A stretch of 64,000 bases of DNA from Streptococcus parasuis. GTDB lineage: Bacteria > Bacillota > Bacilli > Lactobacillales > Streptococcaceae. The notes under the pieces are model-generated. The model was not told where the DNA came from. It worked only from the letters and a program-made list of their open reading frames with translations, and did no database searches. The stretch is taken from assembly GCF_021654455.1 (NCBI RefSeq), contig NZ_AP024276.1, forward strand, positions 806,001-870,000, written 5' to 3'. Position 1 is the stretch's first letter, and each line of letters opens with the position of its first letter. Position numbers and translations under genes: made by a program. This document shows, one piece after another, positions 1-9,205 of this stretch.

Positions 1-77
1 ATGATAAGACGGCAAATGTCTTCCAAAATGCGAAACTTAAATCTACTAGCGACTATGTTTCAGGTCATTTCGGATAG
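1..77 (+). CDS. pstB: C-terminal end of a phosphate ABC transporter ATPase (PstB), partial
   Basis: The open frame that begins at base 3 encodes only the last 24 residues of a protein and stops at 75-77. The ending (SDYVSGHFG) matches the usual PstB C-terminus and resembles the end of the complete PstB that follows (DYITGKFG). Streptococci commonly carry two consecutive pstB genes, so this is read as the first of the pair. The rest lies outside the window. Confidence 0.75.
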   Translation, partial: DKTANVFQNAKLKSTSDYVSGHFG

Positions 78-88
78 AAAGGAAAACT

Positions 89-847
89 ATGACATCCCCT
101 ATTTTACAAGTAAAAGATTTGTCTGTTTACTATAATAAGAAAAAGGCCTTAAATAGTGTTTCAATTGATTTCTATCCAAATGAAATTACTGCCTTGATTG
201 GTCCTTCAGGTTCTGGGAAGTCCACTCTATTGCGATCTATTAATCGCATGGGAGACTTGAATCCTGAAGTGACTCTGACGGGTGCGATTGATTATAATGG
301 GAAAAACATTTATAGTCCACGTACAGATACTGTAGATTTGCGTAAGGAAATTGGAATGGTTTTCCAACAGCCAAACCCATTTCCAATGTCAATTTATGAG
401 AACGTTGTCTATGGTCTTAGAATCAATGGTATTAAAGACAAGCATGTTTTAGACGAAGCTGTTGAAAAATCCTTGATTGGTGCATCCATTTGGGATGAGG
501 TAAAGGATCGTCTCCATGATTCAGCATTAGGTCTTTCAGGTGGTCAGCAGCAGCGTGTATGTGTTGCTCGTGTATTGGCAACTAGTCCCAAAATCATTTT
601 GTTAGACGAACCGACTTCAGCCTTAGACCCTATTTCAGCAGGTAAGATTGAAGATACACTTTACGGATTGAAAGAACGGTATACAATGATTTTAGTGACG
701 CGTTCTATGCAACAAGCTTCACGTATTTCAGATCGTACAGGCTTCTTCTTAGATGGCGACTTAATTGAATACAATGACACCAAAGAAATGTTCCTAAATC
801 CTATTCACAAAGAGACTGAAGATTATATCACAGGTAAATTTGGATAA
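89..847 (+). CDS. pstB: phosphate ABC transporter ATP-binding protein PstB
   Basis: This 252-residue ATPase powers high-affinity phosphate uptake through the PstSCAB complex at the inner face of the membrane. Visible motifs are Walker A (GPSGSGKS, residues 38-45), the Q-loop ([16 protein letters not shown], typical of PstB), the signature LSGGQQQR and Walker B ([12 protein letters not shown]). It starts 11 bases after the preceding pstB tail, with a purine-rich AGAAAGGAAA site upstream. phoU follows after 45 bases, so these form one operon. Length is normal for the family. Confidence 0.96.
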   Translation: MTSPILQVKDLSVYYNKKKALNSVSIDFYPNEITALIGPSGSGKSTLLRSINRMGDLNPEVTLTGAIDYNGKNIYSPRTDTVDLRKEIGMVFQQPNPFPMSIYENVVYGLRINGIKDKHVLDEAVEKSLIGASIWDEVKDRLHDSALGLSGGQQQRVCVARVLATSPKIILLDEPTSALDPISAGKIEDTLYGLKERYTMILVTRSMQQASRISDRTGFFLDGDLIEYNDTKEMFLNPIHKETEDYITGKFG

Positions 848-892
848 ACCATCTAACCAGAGTGTTTAAAAAGATATAGAAAAGAGATTCAT

Positions 893-1549
893 ATGCTAAG
901 AGCACAATTTGAAGTAGAACTAGGCAAGCTTCACAATCAATTTTATGCTATGGGTAATGAAGTATTAGGACAGATTAACAATACTGTTCGTGCATTCACG
1001 ACTCATGACCGCGAATTAGCGAAGGAAGTAATTGAAGCAGACAAAAAAATTAATGAGTTTGAAGTAAAACTCGAGAAAAAATCTCTTGAGATTATTGCGC
1101 TTCAACAACCTGTTTCAACTGACCTACGTCGAGTGATTACAGTCTTAAAAGCAACCAGTGATTTAGAAAGAATGGGCGATCATGCTGTTTCAATTGCAAA
1201 AGCAGCCATTCGCATGAAAGGTGAAGTTCGTATTCCTATAGTCGAGGAAGAAATTAAGAATATGGGCAAAGAAGTCCGTCGTTTAGTTGAGTCCTCACTC
1301 GATTTGTATTTAAATTCTGGCGATATTGAAACTGCGTACGAAATTGCGGCCAGTGACGAAATTATCAATGAATATTATTCTAAAATTCAAGAATTGACAA
1401 CTGAAGAGATTAAAAAGAATCCAGATTCACTTATTGCAGGTAGAGATTACTTCCAAGTGTTAACTTATTTGGAACGTATCGGTGACTATGCGAAAAACAT
1501 TTGTGAATGGGTTGTGTATCTTCGTACTGGTGATATCACTGAGTTGTAA
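893..1549 (+). CDS. phoU: phosphate signalling complex protein PhoU
   Basis: This 218-residue protein is the usual last gene of a pst operon. It negatively modulates phosphate uptake and signalling through contact with the Pst transporter. It shows the two repeated three-helix PhoU bundles: acidic E/D-x-x-x-D motifs recur around ERMGDHAVSIAK (first half) and ERIGDYAKNI (second half) and bind metal in the family. An AGAAAAGAG site precedes the ATG. A mobile element has inserted about 110 bases downstream. Confidence 0.95.
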   Translation: MLRAQFEVELGKLHNQFYAMGNEVLGQINNTVRAFTTHDRELAKEVIEADKKINEFEVKLEKKSLEIIALQQPVSTDLRRVITVLKATSDLERMGDHAVSIAKAAIRMKGEVRIPIVEEEIKNMGKEVRRLVESSLDLYLNSGDIETAYEIAASDEIINEYYSKIQELTTEEIKKNPDSLIAGRDYFQVLTYLERIGDYAKNICEWVVYLRTGDITEL

Positions 1550-1662
1550 AACCAGTTATTCTTCAAGAAGTTAAAGAAGGAAAAATATTACTGATTGGTT
1601 ACATTTTTACTAAAATTTGTAATGAAAATGTAATAAAAATTTCCAAATGTTAGAGATTTTCA

Positions 1663-3078
1663 GGCTCTTTGTCAACTGTAGTGGGTAGATGAAAAGCTAA
1701 CACCTAGAGAGGACGAACTTCGTTCTCTCTTTCTTTATGTTCAAAGCAATCAAAATCCGTTTTTTAAAATTTTCAAAGTTCCTGAAACCAAAGGCATTTC
1801 TTTTAATGACTTTGATGAGATTATTGGTAGCTTCCAGTTTGGCGTTGGAATAAGGCAATTCCATGGCGTTTAAAACCTTGTCTTTATCCTTTAGAAATGT
1901 CTTAAATACCGTCTGAAAAATAAGATTAACAGTGGCTACTTCCTGTTCGATGAGGTCAAAGAAATGGTCTGAGTTCTTCTCTTGGAAATGGAATAAGAGC
2001 AATTGATAGAGTTCATAGTGCTGTCGTAGTTCCTTGGAGAAAGACAGGAGTTTTTCTAGGATTTCCTTGTTAGTCAAATGCATTCGAAACATAGGGCGAT
2101 AAAATCGTTTATCGCTGAGTTTACGGCTATCTTGTTGTATCAATTTCCAGTAGCGTTTCAAGACTCGGTATTCCTGCGATGTTCTGTCGAATTGATTCAT
2201 AATTTGAATACGGACACGGTTCATAGCCCGGCTAAGGTGTTGAACAATATGAAAGCGGTCTAGTACGATTTTTGCATTCGGAAAAAGCTGTTTAGCAAGT
2301 TGATAATAGGGACTAAACATATCCATGGTAATCACTTTGACCTGATTTCTAACCTTTCTAGGATAGCGTAGAAAGTGGTTTCGGATGGTTGCTTGAGTTC
2401 TTCCGTCGAGAATGGCGATGACATTTAGGGAGTTGAAATCTTGAGCGATGAAGCTCATTTTCCCCTTCTTGAAGGCATACTCGTCCCAACTCATCACCTC
2501 AGGTAGGGTATTCCAATCCGTTTCAAACTTGAACTCATTGAGCTTTCTCATAACTGATGATGTTGAGATAGCTAGCCTGTGTGCGATATGTGTCATTGCT
2601 TGATTTTCGATGAGTAATTGGGCAATTTTCTGGTTAACAGCGACAGATATTTGATGGTTTTTCTTAACAAGAGGAGTTTCAGCGACCGCCATTTTCCCAC
2701 ATTCTTTACACTTGAAACGACGCTTTTTAAGGCGGATAAGGAGTGGATAACCAGCGGTTTCTAGGTAGGGAATTTTTGATGCTTTCTGGTAGTCGTACTT
2801 AGCCATTTGTCCCTTGCATTTTGGGCATTTAGGAGCCATGTAATCCAAGTAACCGTGGAGTTCTAAGTGAGTTCCCATATCATATTCATCAGTGATAGTG
2901 ATATTTTTGTCTTTAATTCTGAGAAAATTTGTGATAAGATTTAGTTGTTCCATATGAGTCTTTCTAAAATGATAGTTTGAGCACTTTTCATTATAGGTCA
3001 TATGGGACTTTTTTTCTATACTCAAAAAGGCTCCATAATCTCCACGGTGGTTTTACCCACTACAGAAATTATAGAGCC
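1663..3078 (-). mobile_element. ISL3-family insertion sequence (IS1167-like), apparently intact
   Basis: The element is 1416 bp. Its ends share GGCTCT followed a few bases later by TGTAGTGGGT in inverted orientation (left from 1663, right ending at 3078). It is flanked by a perfect 8-bp direct repeat GATTTTCA (1655-1662 and 3079-3086), the duplication length typical of ISL3. The single transposase gene is uninterrupted. The exact duplication suggests a fairly recent insertion between phoU and ebsA. Confidence 0.93.
1697..2953 (-). CDS. ISL3-family transposase
   Basis: The 418-residue DDE transposase catalyses movement of the surrounding element. An N-terminal zinc-finger-like part has CPKCKG and CKECGK cysteine pairs. 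A helix-turn-helix region follows (HIAHRLAISTSSVMRKL), then the catalytic core with Asp in WDEYAFKKG, Asp in VITMDMFSPY and the C-terminal NAKLEATNNLIKVIKRNAFGF block that carries the Glu. The start used (MEQLNLITNFL) is the family start. An in-frame extension of 24 residues upstream is possible but unlikely. Confidence 0.92.
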   Translation of the reverse strand: MEQLNLITNFLRIKDKNITITDEYDMGTHLELHGYLDYMAPKCPKCKGQMAKYDYQKASKIPYLETAGYPLLIRLKKRRFKCKECGKMAVAETPLVKKNHQISVAVNQKIAQLLIENQAMTHIAHRLAISTSSVMRKLNEFKFETDWNTLPEVMSWDEYAFKKGKMSFIAQDFNSLNVIAILDGRTQATIRNHFLRYPRKVRNQVKVITMDMFSPYYQLAKQLFPNAKIVLDRFHIVQHLSRAMNRVRIQIMNQFDRTSQEYRVLKRYWKLIQQDSRKLSDKRFYRPMFRMHLTNKEILEKLLSFSKELRQHYELYQLLLFHFQEKNSDHFFDLIEQEVATVNLIFQTVFKTFLKDKDKVLNAMELPYSNAKLEATNNLIKVIKRNAFGFRNFENFKKRILIALNIKKERTKFVLSRC

Positions 3079-3106
3079 GATTTTCATAGGAAAATCTCTT
3101 TTTTTA

Positions 3107-3115
3107 TGCTAGAAT
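3107..3115 (+). promoter_or_regulatory. extended -10 promoter element for ebsA
   Basis: TGCTAGAAT (TGn plus TAGAAT) lies 19 bases upstream of the ebsA start. No good -35 box is seen. The ISL3 right end finishes only 29 bases upstream, so any original upstream promoter element may have been displaced by the insertion. Confidence 0.5.
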
Positions 3116-3133
3116 AATAGTTGGAGGATAGCA

Positions 3134-3619
3134 ATGATAAAAATTTTTGGGAAAATACGTTATCACTGGCAACCAGAATTTTCGTGGGGAATCATATACT
3201 GGACAATGGCATTTACCCCGCTATTTATCGCTTTGTCGCTTCTATTAGAAAAGCTAAAAATGTCCACCTTATTTTTTGTGTTAGTCAGCCTTTCTGTTTT
3301 AATGTGCCTTCTTGGGACAAGACGGTATTTTGAAATAAAAGAACATCATTTAAGAATTTCCACTGCTAATCCTTTTAAAACAAAAAAACTACTGATGAAG
3401 GATATCAGTAGAATCGAAGTGTCCTATTTGGCGATTCGTATTTATTCAACAAGCTCTCCTGAGGGAGAACTCTATCATATGCGTAAATGGCCAAAAAAAT
3501 ATTTTGTGAATCACATAGCACTACATCCAGAGTTTTCAGGAGAGGTAGTATTAGTTGATCACCTAATCAAACAGGACTATTTTGAGGAGTATTATAGTAA
3601 GCAAGCAACCTCAGTCTAA
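3134..3619 (+). CDS. ebsA: EbsA-like membrane protein
   Basis: This 161-residue protein has two close hydrophobic segments near the N-terminus (about residues 17-36 and 42-60) followed by a soluble part of about 100 residues (RRYFEIKEHHLRIS onward). It resembles the EbsA family, named in enterococci next to pheromone-aggregation loci, whose biochemical role is unclear. GGAGG at 3123-3127 sets the start. In streptococci it sits beside the ferredoxin and LysM genes as here. It converges with the ferredoxin gene and overlaps it by 9 bases. Confidence 0.75.
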   Translation: MIKIFGKIRYHWQPEFSWGIIYWTMAFTPLFIALSLLLEKLKMSTLFFVLVSLSVLMCLLGTRRYFEIKEHHLRISTANPFKTKKLLMKDISRIEVSYLAIRIYSTSSPEGELYHMRKWPKKYFVNHIALHPEFSGEVVLVDHLIKQDYFEEYYSKQATSV

Positions 3620-3805
3620 TCGAATCGCTTTTGTGGGACATGATTTTGCTGCTTTCAAGATGCTATCTGTTAGTGGGTGTTCTTTTTCTAAAGCTTCGCT
3701 ATCAGAAAAGATGACAATTCCGTCATCATTGTAATCAAAAAGTTCTGAGTAGGTTTGGCAAAGACCACATGCAATGCATCTTTCCGGAATTATTTTTATA
3801 TTCAT
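3611..3805 (-). CDS. fer: small ferredoxin
   Basis: The 64-residue protein carries CIACGLC near residues 10-16 and a distal CP motif (SCPTKAIRLD) near the C-terminus. This is the pattern of a single-cluster bacterial ferredoxin ([4Fe-4S] or [3Fe-4S]). It would act as a cytoplasmic electron carrier, and the partner cannot be told from context. It is divergent from the LysM gene (50 bases apart) and converges with ebsA. Confidence 0.88.
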   Translation of the reverse strand: MNIKIIPERCIACGLCQTYSELFDYNDDGIVIFSDSEALEKEHPLTDSILKAAKSCPTKAIRLD

Positions 3806-3855
3806 ATTGATATTTTAATCGTATTGTACGAAAAACACAAGGAGAAACTAGGCTC

Positions 3856-4335
3856 ATGTCAAAAGAACCATGGAATGAAGAAGTTTATACCTCACGATCT
3901 GCGAGTCGCAAAGATCGAATAAAAAATGGTGTTGCGAGTACGCGAATTTTCACAGTACTGGCTATTATTTTCTTTATCATTATGCTTGTTGTTTTAGTGA
4001 TTGCCATCTACCTATCAACAGGTGGTAGTACAACTAATTCAAATCAAGAATTTTACAATGCAAGCAATGCTAGTAGTGCCGTTTCCTCTTCTTCAACAAC
4101 GAGTGAGGAAAGTACAACATCTGAAAGTACTACAGATTCTAGCACAGAAACTACGACTTCGTCAGAAGCAGGAGATGGTTCAACCATTACTGTTGAAGCT
4201 GGGGAAGGAATTGGGAGTATCGCGGCCCGTGCTGGTATTTCAATTTCAGAGCTAGAACGTTTAAATCCGGATAAAATGGTTGGACCTGGTGGAACATGGT
4301 GGGCCAATCCTGGTGACATTGTTCGTATTAGATAA
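3856..4335 (+). CDS. membrane-anchored LysM-domain protein
   Basis: The 159-residue protein has a basic cytoplasmic N-terminus (about 35 residues), one membrane helix (about 35-57: [20 protein letters not shown]), a Ser/Thr-rich linker of about 50 residues and a C-terminal LysM-like domain ([20 protein letters not shown], ending [11 protein letters not shown]). LysM domains bind N-acetylglucosamine-containing cell wall. The layout places the domain outside the membrane. It ends 8 bases before cmk, so the two are likely co-transcribed. The exact role is unknown. Confidence 0.82.
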   Translation: MSKEPWNEEVYTSRSASRKDRIKNGVASTRIFTVLAIIFFIIMLVVLVIAIYLSTGGSTTNSNQEFYNASNASSAVSSSSTTSEESTTSESTTDSSTETTTSSEAGDGSTITVEAGEGIGSIAARAGISISELERLNPDKMVGPGGTWWANPGDIVRIR

Positions 4336-4343
4336 GAGGGGTT

Positions 4344-5021
4344 ATGAAATCAATTCAAATCGCTATTGATGGTCCTGCTTCGAGCGGGAAATCAACAGTA
4401 GCTAAAATTATTGCAAAACAATTAGGATATACCTATTTAGACACTGGGGCCATGTATCGTTCAGCTACATTTCTAGCGTTGAAGAATGGTATAGAGGTGT
4501 CAAATCAAGAGAAAATCGTTCAGTTGCTTGAATCCAATCCAATTCGATTTGGCAGGGATGAGAATGGAGAGCAACTTGTATTTGTTGGTGAATGTGACGT
4601 CACGTTACCTATACGTGATAACCAAGTGACTAATAATGTTTCGGCAGTAGCGGCACTTCCTTTGGTAAGGGAAAAATTGGTCCATTTACAACAGGAAATT
4701 GCACAAGCTGGCGGTATCGTCATGGATGGTCGTGATATTGGCACTGTGGTACTTCCTCAAGCGGAGTTAAAAATCTTTCTCATTGCATCGGTTGAGGAAC
4801 GGGCTTTACGTCGTTTTAAGGAAAATACGGAACGTGGTATCGAAACTGATTTGGAAACCTTAAAGGAGGAGATTGCAGCTCGTGATTTTAAGGATTCAAA
4901 CCGAGCAGTTTCGCCATTAAAAGCAGCAGATGATGCAATCACTTTTGATACGACCGGAGTGTCCATTGAAGGTGTTGTGAAATTTATTTCAGAAAAAGCG
5001 AAAGAAATTCTTGACAAGTAG
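4344..5021 (+). CDS. cmk: (d)CMP kinase
   Basis: The 225-residue enzyme phosphorylates CMP and dCMP with ATP in pyrimidine nucleotide recycling. Visible are the P-loop [14 protein letters not shown] at the N-terminus, [10 protein letters not shown] (CMP-binding), [12 protein letters not shown], and [19 protein letters not shown] near the C-terminus, all diagnostic. Length is normal. The promoter of the following infC operon begins inside its last codons (TTGACA at 5011). Confidence 0.96.
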   Translation: MKSIQIAIDGPASSGKSTVAKIIAKQLGYTYLDTGAMYRSATFLALKNGIEVSNQEKIVQLLESNPIRFGRDENGEQLVFVGECDVTLPIRDNQVTNNVSAVAALPLVREKLVHLQQEIAQAGGIVMDGRDIGTVVLPQAELKIFLIASVEERALRRFKENTERGIETDLETLKEEIAARDFKDSNRAVSPLKAADDAITFDTTGVSIEGVVKFISEKAKEILDK

Positions 5022-5039
5022 TTGGAGAGATGATAAAAT
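5011..5039 (+). promoter_or_regulatory. promoter of the infC-rpmI-rplT operon
   Basis: TTGACA (5011-5016), a 17-base spacer and TAAAAT (5034-5039) make a near-consensus sigma-A promoter. The -35 box overlaps the last codons of cmk. It gives a transcript with a leader of about 155 bases before infC. Confidence 0.85.
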
Positions 5040-5044
5040 AGTCG

Positions 5045-5172
5045 TATTGAGAAAAGCAGAAGTGAGAGCTTCTCGCCTTGCGACTAACGTTGTCTGGCCC
5101 TACGATTTAAGATTTCTTCGGAAAGAATAATGGTGTAGTGCGGACTTGTTTAGCAGGTCCGTTTTGTTTTTC
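5045..5172 (+). promoter_or_regulatory. structured leader / attenuator of the infC-rpmI-rplT operon (L20-leader type)
   Basis: Between the promoter and infC lies a leader with several pairing blocks (GAAGTGAGAGCTTC at about 5060) that ends in a terminator-like hairpin CGGAC/GTCCG (5141-5145 with 5157-5161) followed by TTTTGTTTTT. In Firmicutes this operon is controlled by L20 binding to such a leader and causing premature termination. Position and terminator are seen directly. Assignment to the L20-leader family is by context. Confidence 0.65.
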
Positions 5173-5201
5173 TCGAAAAAAATAAAATGAGGTGAAAAGC
5201 C

Positions 5202-5723
5202 ATAGCAAAGCAAGATTTGTTCATCAATGATGAAATTCGAGTGCGTGAAGTTCGTCTTATCGGTCTTGAGGGTGAACAGTTGGGAATCAAACCGCTCAAT
5301 GAGGCTCAGGCCATTGCTGATAATTCAAATGTGGATTTAGTATTGATTCAACCACAAGCTAAACCGCCAGTAGCTAAAATCATGGACTACGGTAAGTTTA
5401 AGTTTGAATATCAGAAAAAACAGAAAGAACAACGCAAGAAACAAAGTGTTGTTACTGTAAAAGAAGTACGTCTAAGTCCAGTAATTGATAAAGGGGATTT
5501 TGAGACAAAACTTCGTAATGCCCGTAAATTCCTTGAAAAAGGAAATAAAGTCAAGGTTTCGATCCGTTTTAAGGGTCGTATGATTACCCACAAAGAAGTT
5601 GGAGCGAAAGTATTAGCTGAGTTCGCCGAAGCAACCCAAGATATTGCGATTATTGAACAACGTGCTAAGATGGACGGTCGTCAAATGTTTATGCAATTGG
5701 CCCCAGCTTCAGAAAAAAAATAA
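5202..5723 (+). CDS. infC: translation initiation factor IF-3
   Basis: IF-3 binds the 30S subunit and polices start-codon choice. The 173-residue frame has the N-domain ([20 protein letters not shown]), the lysine-rich linker and the C-domain ([16 protein letters not shown]). The frame is closed by TGA at 5193-5195 and has no ATG, GTG or TTG at the expected place. The best start is ATA at 5202, 7 bases after GAGGTG. A rare start codon is typical of infC and lets IF-3 repress itself. A TTG at 5217 is the less likely alternative. Confidence 0.93.
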   Translation: MAKQDLFINDEIRVREVRLIGLEGEQLGIKPLNEAQAIADNSNVDLVLIQPQAKPPVAKIMDYGKFKFEYQKKQKEQRKKQSVVTVKEVRLSPVIDKGDFETKLRNARKFLEKGNKVKVSIRFKGRMITHKEVGAKVLAEFAEATQDIAIIEQRAKMDGRQMFMQLAPASEKK

Positions 5724-5750
5724 GCTTTTTACGCTAAAAGGAGAATTAAA

Positions 5751-5951
5751 ATGCCAAAACAAAAAACTCACCGCGCATCAGCTAAACGTTTTAAACGTAC
5801 AGGTTCTGGTGGATTGAAACGCTTCCGCGCTTATACTTCACACCGCTTCCACGGTAAAACTAAAAAACAACGTCGTCACCTTCGTAAAGCAGGTTTGGTG
5901 CATGCTGGTGACTTTAAGCGTATCAAATCAATGCTTACTGGTTTGAAATAA
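5751..5951 (+). CDS. rpmI: 50S ribosomal protein L35
   Basis: The 66-residue, highly basic protein begins [15 protein letters not shown] and contains [18 protein letters not shown], both standard for L35, part of the large ribosomal subunit. It is 27 bases after infC with an AAAGGAGA site and 39 bases before rplT, in the conserved infC-rpmI-rplT order. Codon use is strongly biased, as expected for a highly expressed gene. Confidence 0.98.
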   Translation: MPKQKTHRASAKRFKRTGSGGLKRFRAYTSHRFHGKTKKQRRHLRKAGLVHAGDFKRIKSMLTGLK

Positions 5952-5990
5952 GTCGACTACTAGAATTTAGATTATTTGGAGGAAAATTAA

Positions 5991-6350
5991 ATGGCACGTG
6001 TTAAAGGTGGCGTTGTTTCTCGTAAACGCCGTAAACGTATTTTAAAATTAGCTAAAGGTTACTATGGAGCTAAACATCTCTTGTTCCGCACTGCGAAAGA
6101 ACAAGTTATGAACTCTTACTACTATGCATACCGTGACCGCCGTCAGAAAAAACGTGATTTCCGTAAATTGTGGATCACTCGTATCAATGCGGCTGCTCGT
6201 ATGAATGGTTTGTCTTACTCACAATTGATGCACGGTTTGAAATTGGCTGAAATTGAAGTAAACCGTAAAATGCTTGCTGATTTAGCAGTAAACGATGCAG
6301 CAGCTTTCACAGCTCTTGCAGATGCTGCTAAAGCAAAACTTGCTAAATAA
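5991..6350 (+). CDS. rplT: 50S ribosomal protein L20
   Basis: The 119-residue basic protein begins [29 protein letters not shown], standard for L20. It is needed for early 50S assembly and in Firmicutes represses this operon by binding the leader. A TTGGAGGA site precedes the ATG. A factor-independent terminator follows within 20 bases and closes the operon. Confidence 0.98.
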   Translation: MARVKGGVVSRKRRKRILKLAKGYYGAKHLLFRTAKEQVMNSYYYAYRDRRQKKRDFRKLWITRINAAARMNGLSYSQLMHGLKLAEIEVNRKMLADLAVNDAAAFTALADAAKAKLAK

Positions 6351-6364
6351 GCATATAGGATTTG

Positions 6365-6398
6365 AAAAAAGCTTGGAAAACTTCCAAGTTTTTTCTTT
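6365..6398 (+). terminator. terminator of the infC operon
   Basis: CTTGGAA (6372-6378) pairs with TTCCAAG (6382-6388) across a 3-base loop, followed by TTTTTTCTTT. The stem is preceded by an A-run, so it may also act on the other strand. Confidence 0.88.
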
Positions 6399-6399
6399 A

Positions 6400-6858
6400 C
6401 ATATTTTTGTATATTTTGATTTTGAAGATAATGGAGGAGGTGCAGGTAGCTAGAACAGCCTAAAGGCTGTTTTGGGTTGGAAATAAGACTTGCGAAAAAG
6501 TCACTTTCGTAGAGTAGGGTAAGCTGAAAATGACGATATATCAAAGCTAATTCAAATGACCATACTTTTAAAAATTCAATATTTTTCATTGTCACCGTAA
6601 TACTGATTGAAGGTTATTAGCGGAGTTTTCAAGCACTTTATTGAAATATAAAACAAATATTGGCCTATCCTCTGCATGGAGACGAGGTTGAGCAAAAAGC
6701 CTTAGTACAACTTCTCAGGGTATATGACACAACATAGCGATATGCTTGATAGGGGTTTTATTAGTCTGTGAGCGTGATGCTGTTTGAAGCTATACTCTTT
6801 TCATTTTATGAGTATGCGTGAGGTTGTCAAGGTAATGAGAATTTTTTCTAGAAGTAAA
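6400..6858. other. intergenic region with a short repeat, no gene recognised
   Basis: This stretch between rplT and the convergent ltaS-type gene has no convincing gene. A small hairpin AACAGCCTAAAGGCTGTT lies near 6452-6469. Bases 6514-6557 resemble 57800-57843 elsewhere in the window, mainly in the shared TCAAAGCTAATTCAAAT, so a short interspersed repeat or a decayed ORF is present. Minus-strand coding potential through here looks like relic sequence. Confidence 0.5.
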
Positions 6859-6859
6859 A

Positions 6860-6888
6860 GGACATTGACGTGTGATTGGTCAATGTCC
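6860..6888 (-). terminator. terminator of the lipoteichoic acid synthase gene
   Basis: A 10-bp perfect stem GGACATTGAC / GTCAATGTCC (6860-6869 with 6879-6888) lies just beyond the stop of the minus-strand gene. Read on the minus strand it is followed by CTTTTACTTC. T-rich sequence also follows on the plus side, so it may be bidirectional. Confidence 0.75.
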
Positions 6889-6896
6889 TATTTTTA

Positions 6897-9083
6897 TTAT
6901 TCACTAGAGCTAGTCTTTGTTGAGGAACTTGTGGAAGTAGTAGTGCTTGAGCTCGAGGCATCACTGGATGATGAACTACTGTTTAATTCCAGATAACTTG
7001 GTGCTTTAAAGAGGTCAACAGTTGATTGATTATTGTTTTTGCTATATAAGCTTGTTGATTTGGTTCCAAGTTCTTTTTCTAAAGCTAATTCAGTTGCGAG
7101 TGAATCTATGTAATTGTATTGACTTGCATCTAAGGCAGTTAAACCATTGTCATAGAATCGGATAAGATCCCCAGTTTGAATGGCGTCACTGGCAGATAAT
7201 TGCGCCGCTGCAGAGGCTTTTATATCATCAATTTCTTTTTGAGTAACTTCATCTGGATTGGTTATTTCAACTCCAGTTTCAGTATAGTATATTTTTCCGC
7301 CATAACTGGTATATTTTGGTGTGATAAAGTTTCCTGCGGTTCTGAGGGCAACGACTTGACTGTGTTCGCTAGAGAGCATATCTTGTCCAACTTGAAGATA
7401 ATTGTTTGCTTCAATTCCTAAGAGGTGTTCGAGAGTCGGTAAGGCATCTATTTCACCACCAAAAGTATCGATAATTCCGCCATTTGTCATTCCAGGTACT
7501 ACAATCATATATGGAACTCGTTGCATCATTGCATTGTCAAAATCTGACCAAGTTTGAGAATCTTTTCCGATTAATGGAGCTAAGTCAGGGTTGCGGGAAT
7601 TTGAAATCCCATAGTGGTCACCATATAGGACAATGATTGAATTTTCATACAAACCAGTAGCTTTCAAATAGTCAAAGAATGCCTTAATTGAGGCATCTAA
7701 ATAGTTGGCTGTAGCAAAGTAACCGTTGATAGTTTCATCAGGTGTATCTGCCAAAGGGAAGCCAATTTCATCGCCAATTAGACTGGAAGTGTAGGGATAG
7801 TGGTTTGACACCGTGATGAATTTAGCATAAAAAGGTTGTTGCATATGTTCAAGATACTGAATTGAATCTGCAAACATGATTTTATCATTCAAACCATACT
7901 GGAATGAGTTTTCAGCAGTCGCCTCAGAGAAATAGGATTGGTCAAAGAAGTAATTGTAACCCCATTGTTTATAGGTATTGTTTCGGTTCCAGAAGCTGGC
8001 TGAATTACCGTGGAAAACAGCGGAAGTATAGCCTCCATTCTGAGAAAGGATATAAGGCGCAGCCTGCTGTGTATTGCTTCCTCCATATTGAACCATGAAT
8101 GAGCCTTGATTGAGACCAAAAAGAGATGTCTCAATCATAGTTTCAGCATCAGAAGTCTTTCCTGCTTTAACTTGATTAAAGAAATTTGAAAAGGCCAAAG
8201 TAGACTGTGAATGGTAGAGAGAGTTGAGAAATGGTGTTACTTCATATTCAACGCCATCAACATTCAGTTTATAATCAATTACAAATTGTTGCAAACTTTC
8301 TAAGTGGAGATAAATGACATTCCGTCCTTTGGCGATACCAAAATAGTCACTATTGGGTGAGGCGTAATGTTCTTGAACGTACGCTTCTACAGGAACAAGG
8401 TCCTCTGCTGTCGCATCAGAACGATCCTTTTCCGTAGTGTAAGTCTGATGTGCATTATAAGTAAAGAATGCAGGTAATCCTAAAGCCCGTACAATATACG
8501 TATTTGAAAATCCACGAGTTAGTAATTCTGGGCGGTCAATCTCAGCAGAAAAAAGGTTTACTGAAAATAATAAGATTGCTAAAGAAGAAACTGCAAAACT
8601 AGCTCTTTTTGAGAAAGGTTTAGGGTTTAGTTTGTATGGTTTTTTTCTTAATACTATTGCAATGATAATAAAATCCGCAAAATATACTAAATCCCATAAG
8701 TTGAATAGCTCGAGTGCTGTTTCACCAAGACCAGTGGAAACACTCGATGTTGCCATCATTGTAGAAACTGAAATGTAATCAGCAAATTCTCTATAATAGA
8801 CGACATTTGAGAAAAGCCATAGGAACAAAATAAGATAGATGGTTATGGCAATTCCATAAAATAGCTTAGTATTTTTTATATAAAGTGCTAGTCCGAGTAA
8901 AAGAAGGGCTAGCGGAATTGGATTAAAAATAGCAATTGAATATTGCAATAAACTAGATAAATCTAAATGAAAATCAACAAAATAAGCCCAAAGGGATTTT
9001 GTCCAATAACTTAATAATAGTAAAACTATGAATCCAATACGAGTCTGATAGTTCTTTTTTATGATGTCAATTAGTTTTTTCAC
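6897..9083 (-). CDS. ltaS: lipoteichoic acid synthase family protein (LtaS type)
   Basis: The 728-residue enzyme is expected to polymerise glycerol phosphate from phosphatidylglycerol into lipoteichoic acid outside the membrane. It has about five N-terminal membrane helices (residues 15-180), then the extracellular sulfatase-like domain with NVIYLHLESLQQF (metal-binding Glu), the nucleophile Thr in KAGKTSDAETM (about residue 310), YGDHYG and HYP motifs. A Ser/Thr-rich tail of about 35 residues ends it. GTG at 9083 has GGAG 10 bases upstream. An ATG at 9101 would add 6 residues but touches its only purine run. Confidence 0.9.
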   Translation of the reverse strand: MKKLIDIIKKNYQTRIGFIVLLLLSYWTKSLWAYFVDFHLDLSSLLQYSIAIFNPIPLALLLLGLALYIKNTKLFYGIAITIYLILFLWLFSNVVYYREFADYISVSTMMATSSVSTGLGETALELFNLWDLVYFADFIIIAIVLRKKPYKLNPKPFSKRASFAVSSLAILLFSVNLFSAEIDRPELLTRGFSNTYIVRALGLPAFFTYNAHQTYTTEKDRSDATAEDLVPVEAYVQEHYASPNSDYFGIAKGRNVIYLHLESLQQFVIDYKLNVDGVEYEVTPFLNSLYHSQSTLAFSNFFNQVKAGKTSDAETMIETSLFGLNQGSFMVQYGGSNTQQAAPYILSQNGGYTSAVFHGNSASFWNRNNTYKQWGYNYFFDQSYFSEATAENSFQYGLNDKIMFADSIQYLEHMQQPFYAKFITVSNHYPYTSSLIGDEIGFPLADTPDETINGYFATANYLDASIKAFFDYLKATGLYENSIIVLYGDHYGISNSRNPDLAPLIGKDSQTWSDFDNAMMQRVPYMIVVPGMTNGGIIDTFGGEIDALPTLEHLLGIEANNYLQVGQDMLSSEHSQVVALRTAGNFITPKYTSYGGKIYYTETGVEITNPDEVTQKEIDDIKASAAAQLSASDAIQTGDLIRFYDNGLTALDASQYNYIDSLATELALEKELGTKSTSLYSKNNNQSTVDLFKAPSYLELNSSSSSSDASSSSTTTSTSSSTKTSSSE

Positions 9084-9167
9084 AAGTAGTAGTCTCCACA
9101 TCCCTTTCTAAAATCTTTGTACATTATATCATATTTTATAAAAAAACCTGCAATAATACGAGTTTTT

Positions 9168-9196
9168 TTGGCATATAGTTTGATTCATGATATAAT
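9168..9196 (+). promoter_or_regulatory. promoter of the methyltransferase-aroD-aroC-tyrA operon
   Basis: TTGGCA (9168-9173), a 17-base spacer and TATAAT (9191-9196), with TG before the -10 (TGATATAAT). Predicted transcription start is about 9202-9204, almost at the first codon of the next gene. Confidence 0.8.
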
Positions 9197-9205
9197 AGAA
9201 AATGT

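Noticed and set aside
6215..6595. Minus-strand frame of 126 residues over the end of rplT
   Set aside because: Half of it is antisense to rplT and the rest covers a terminator and a repeat also found at 57800. It may be a relic in the repeat but is not supported as a gene.
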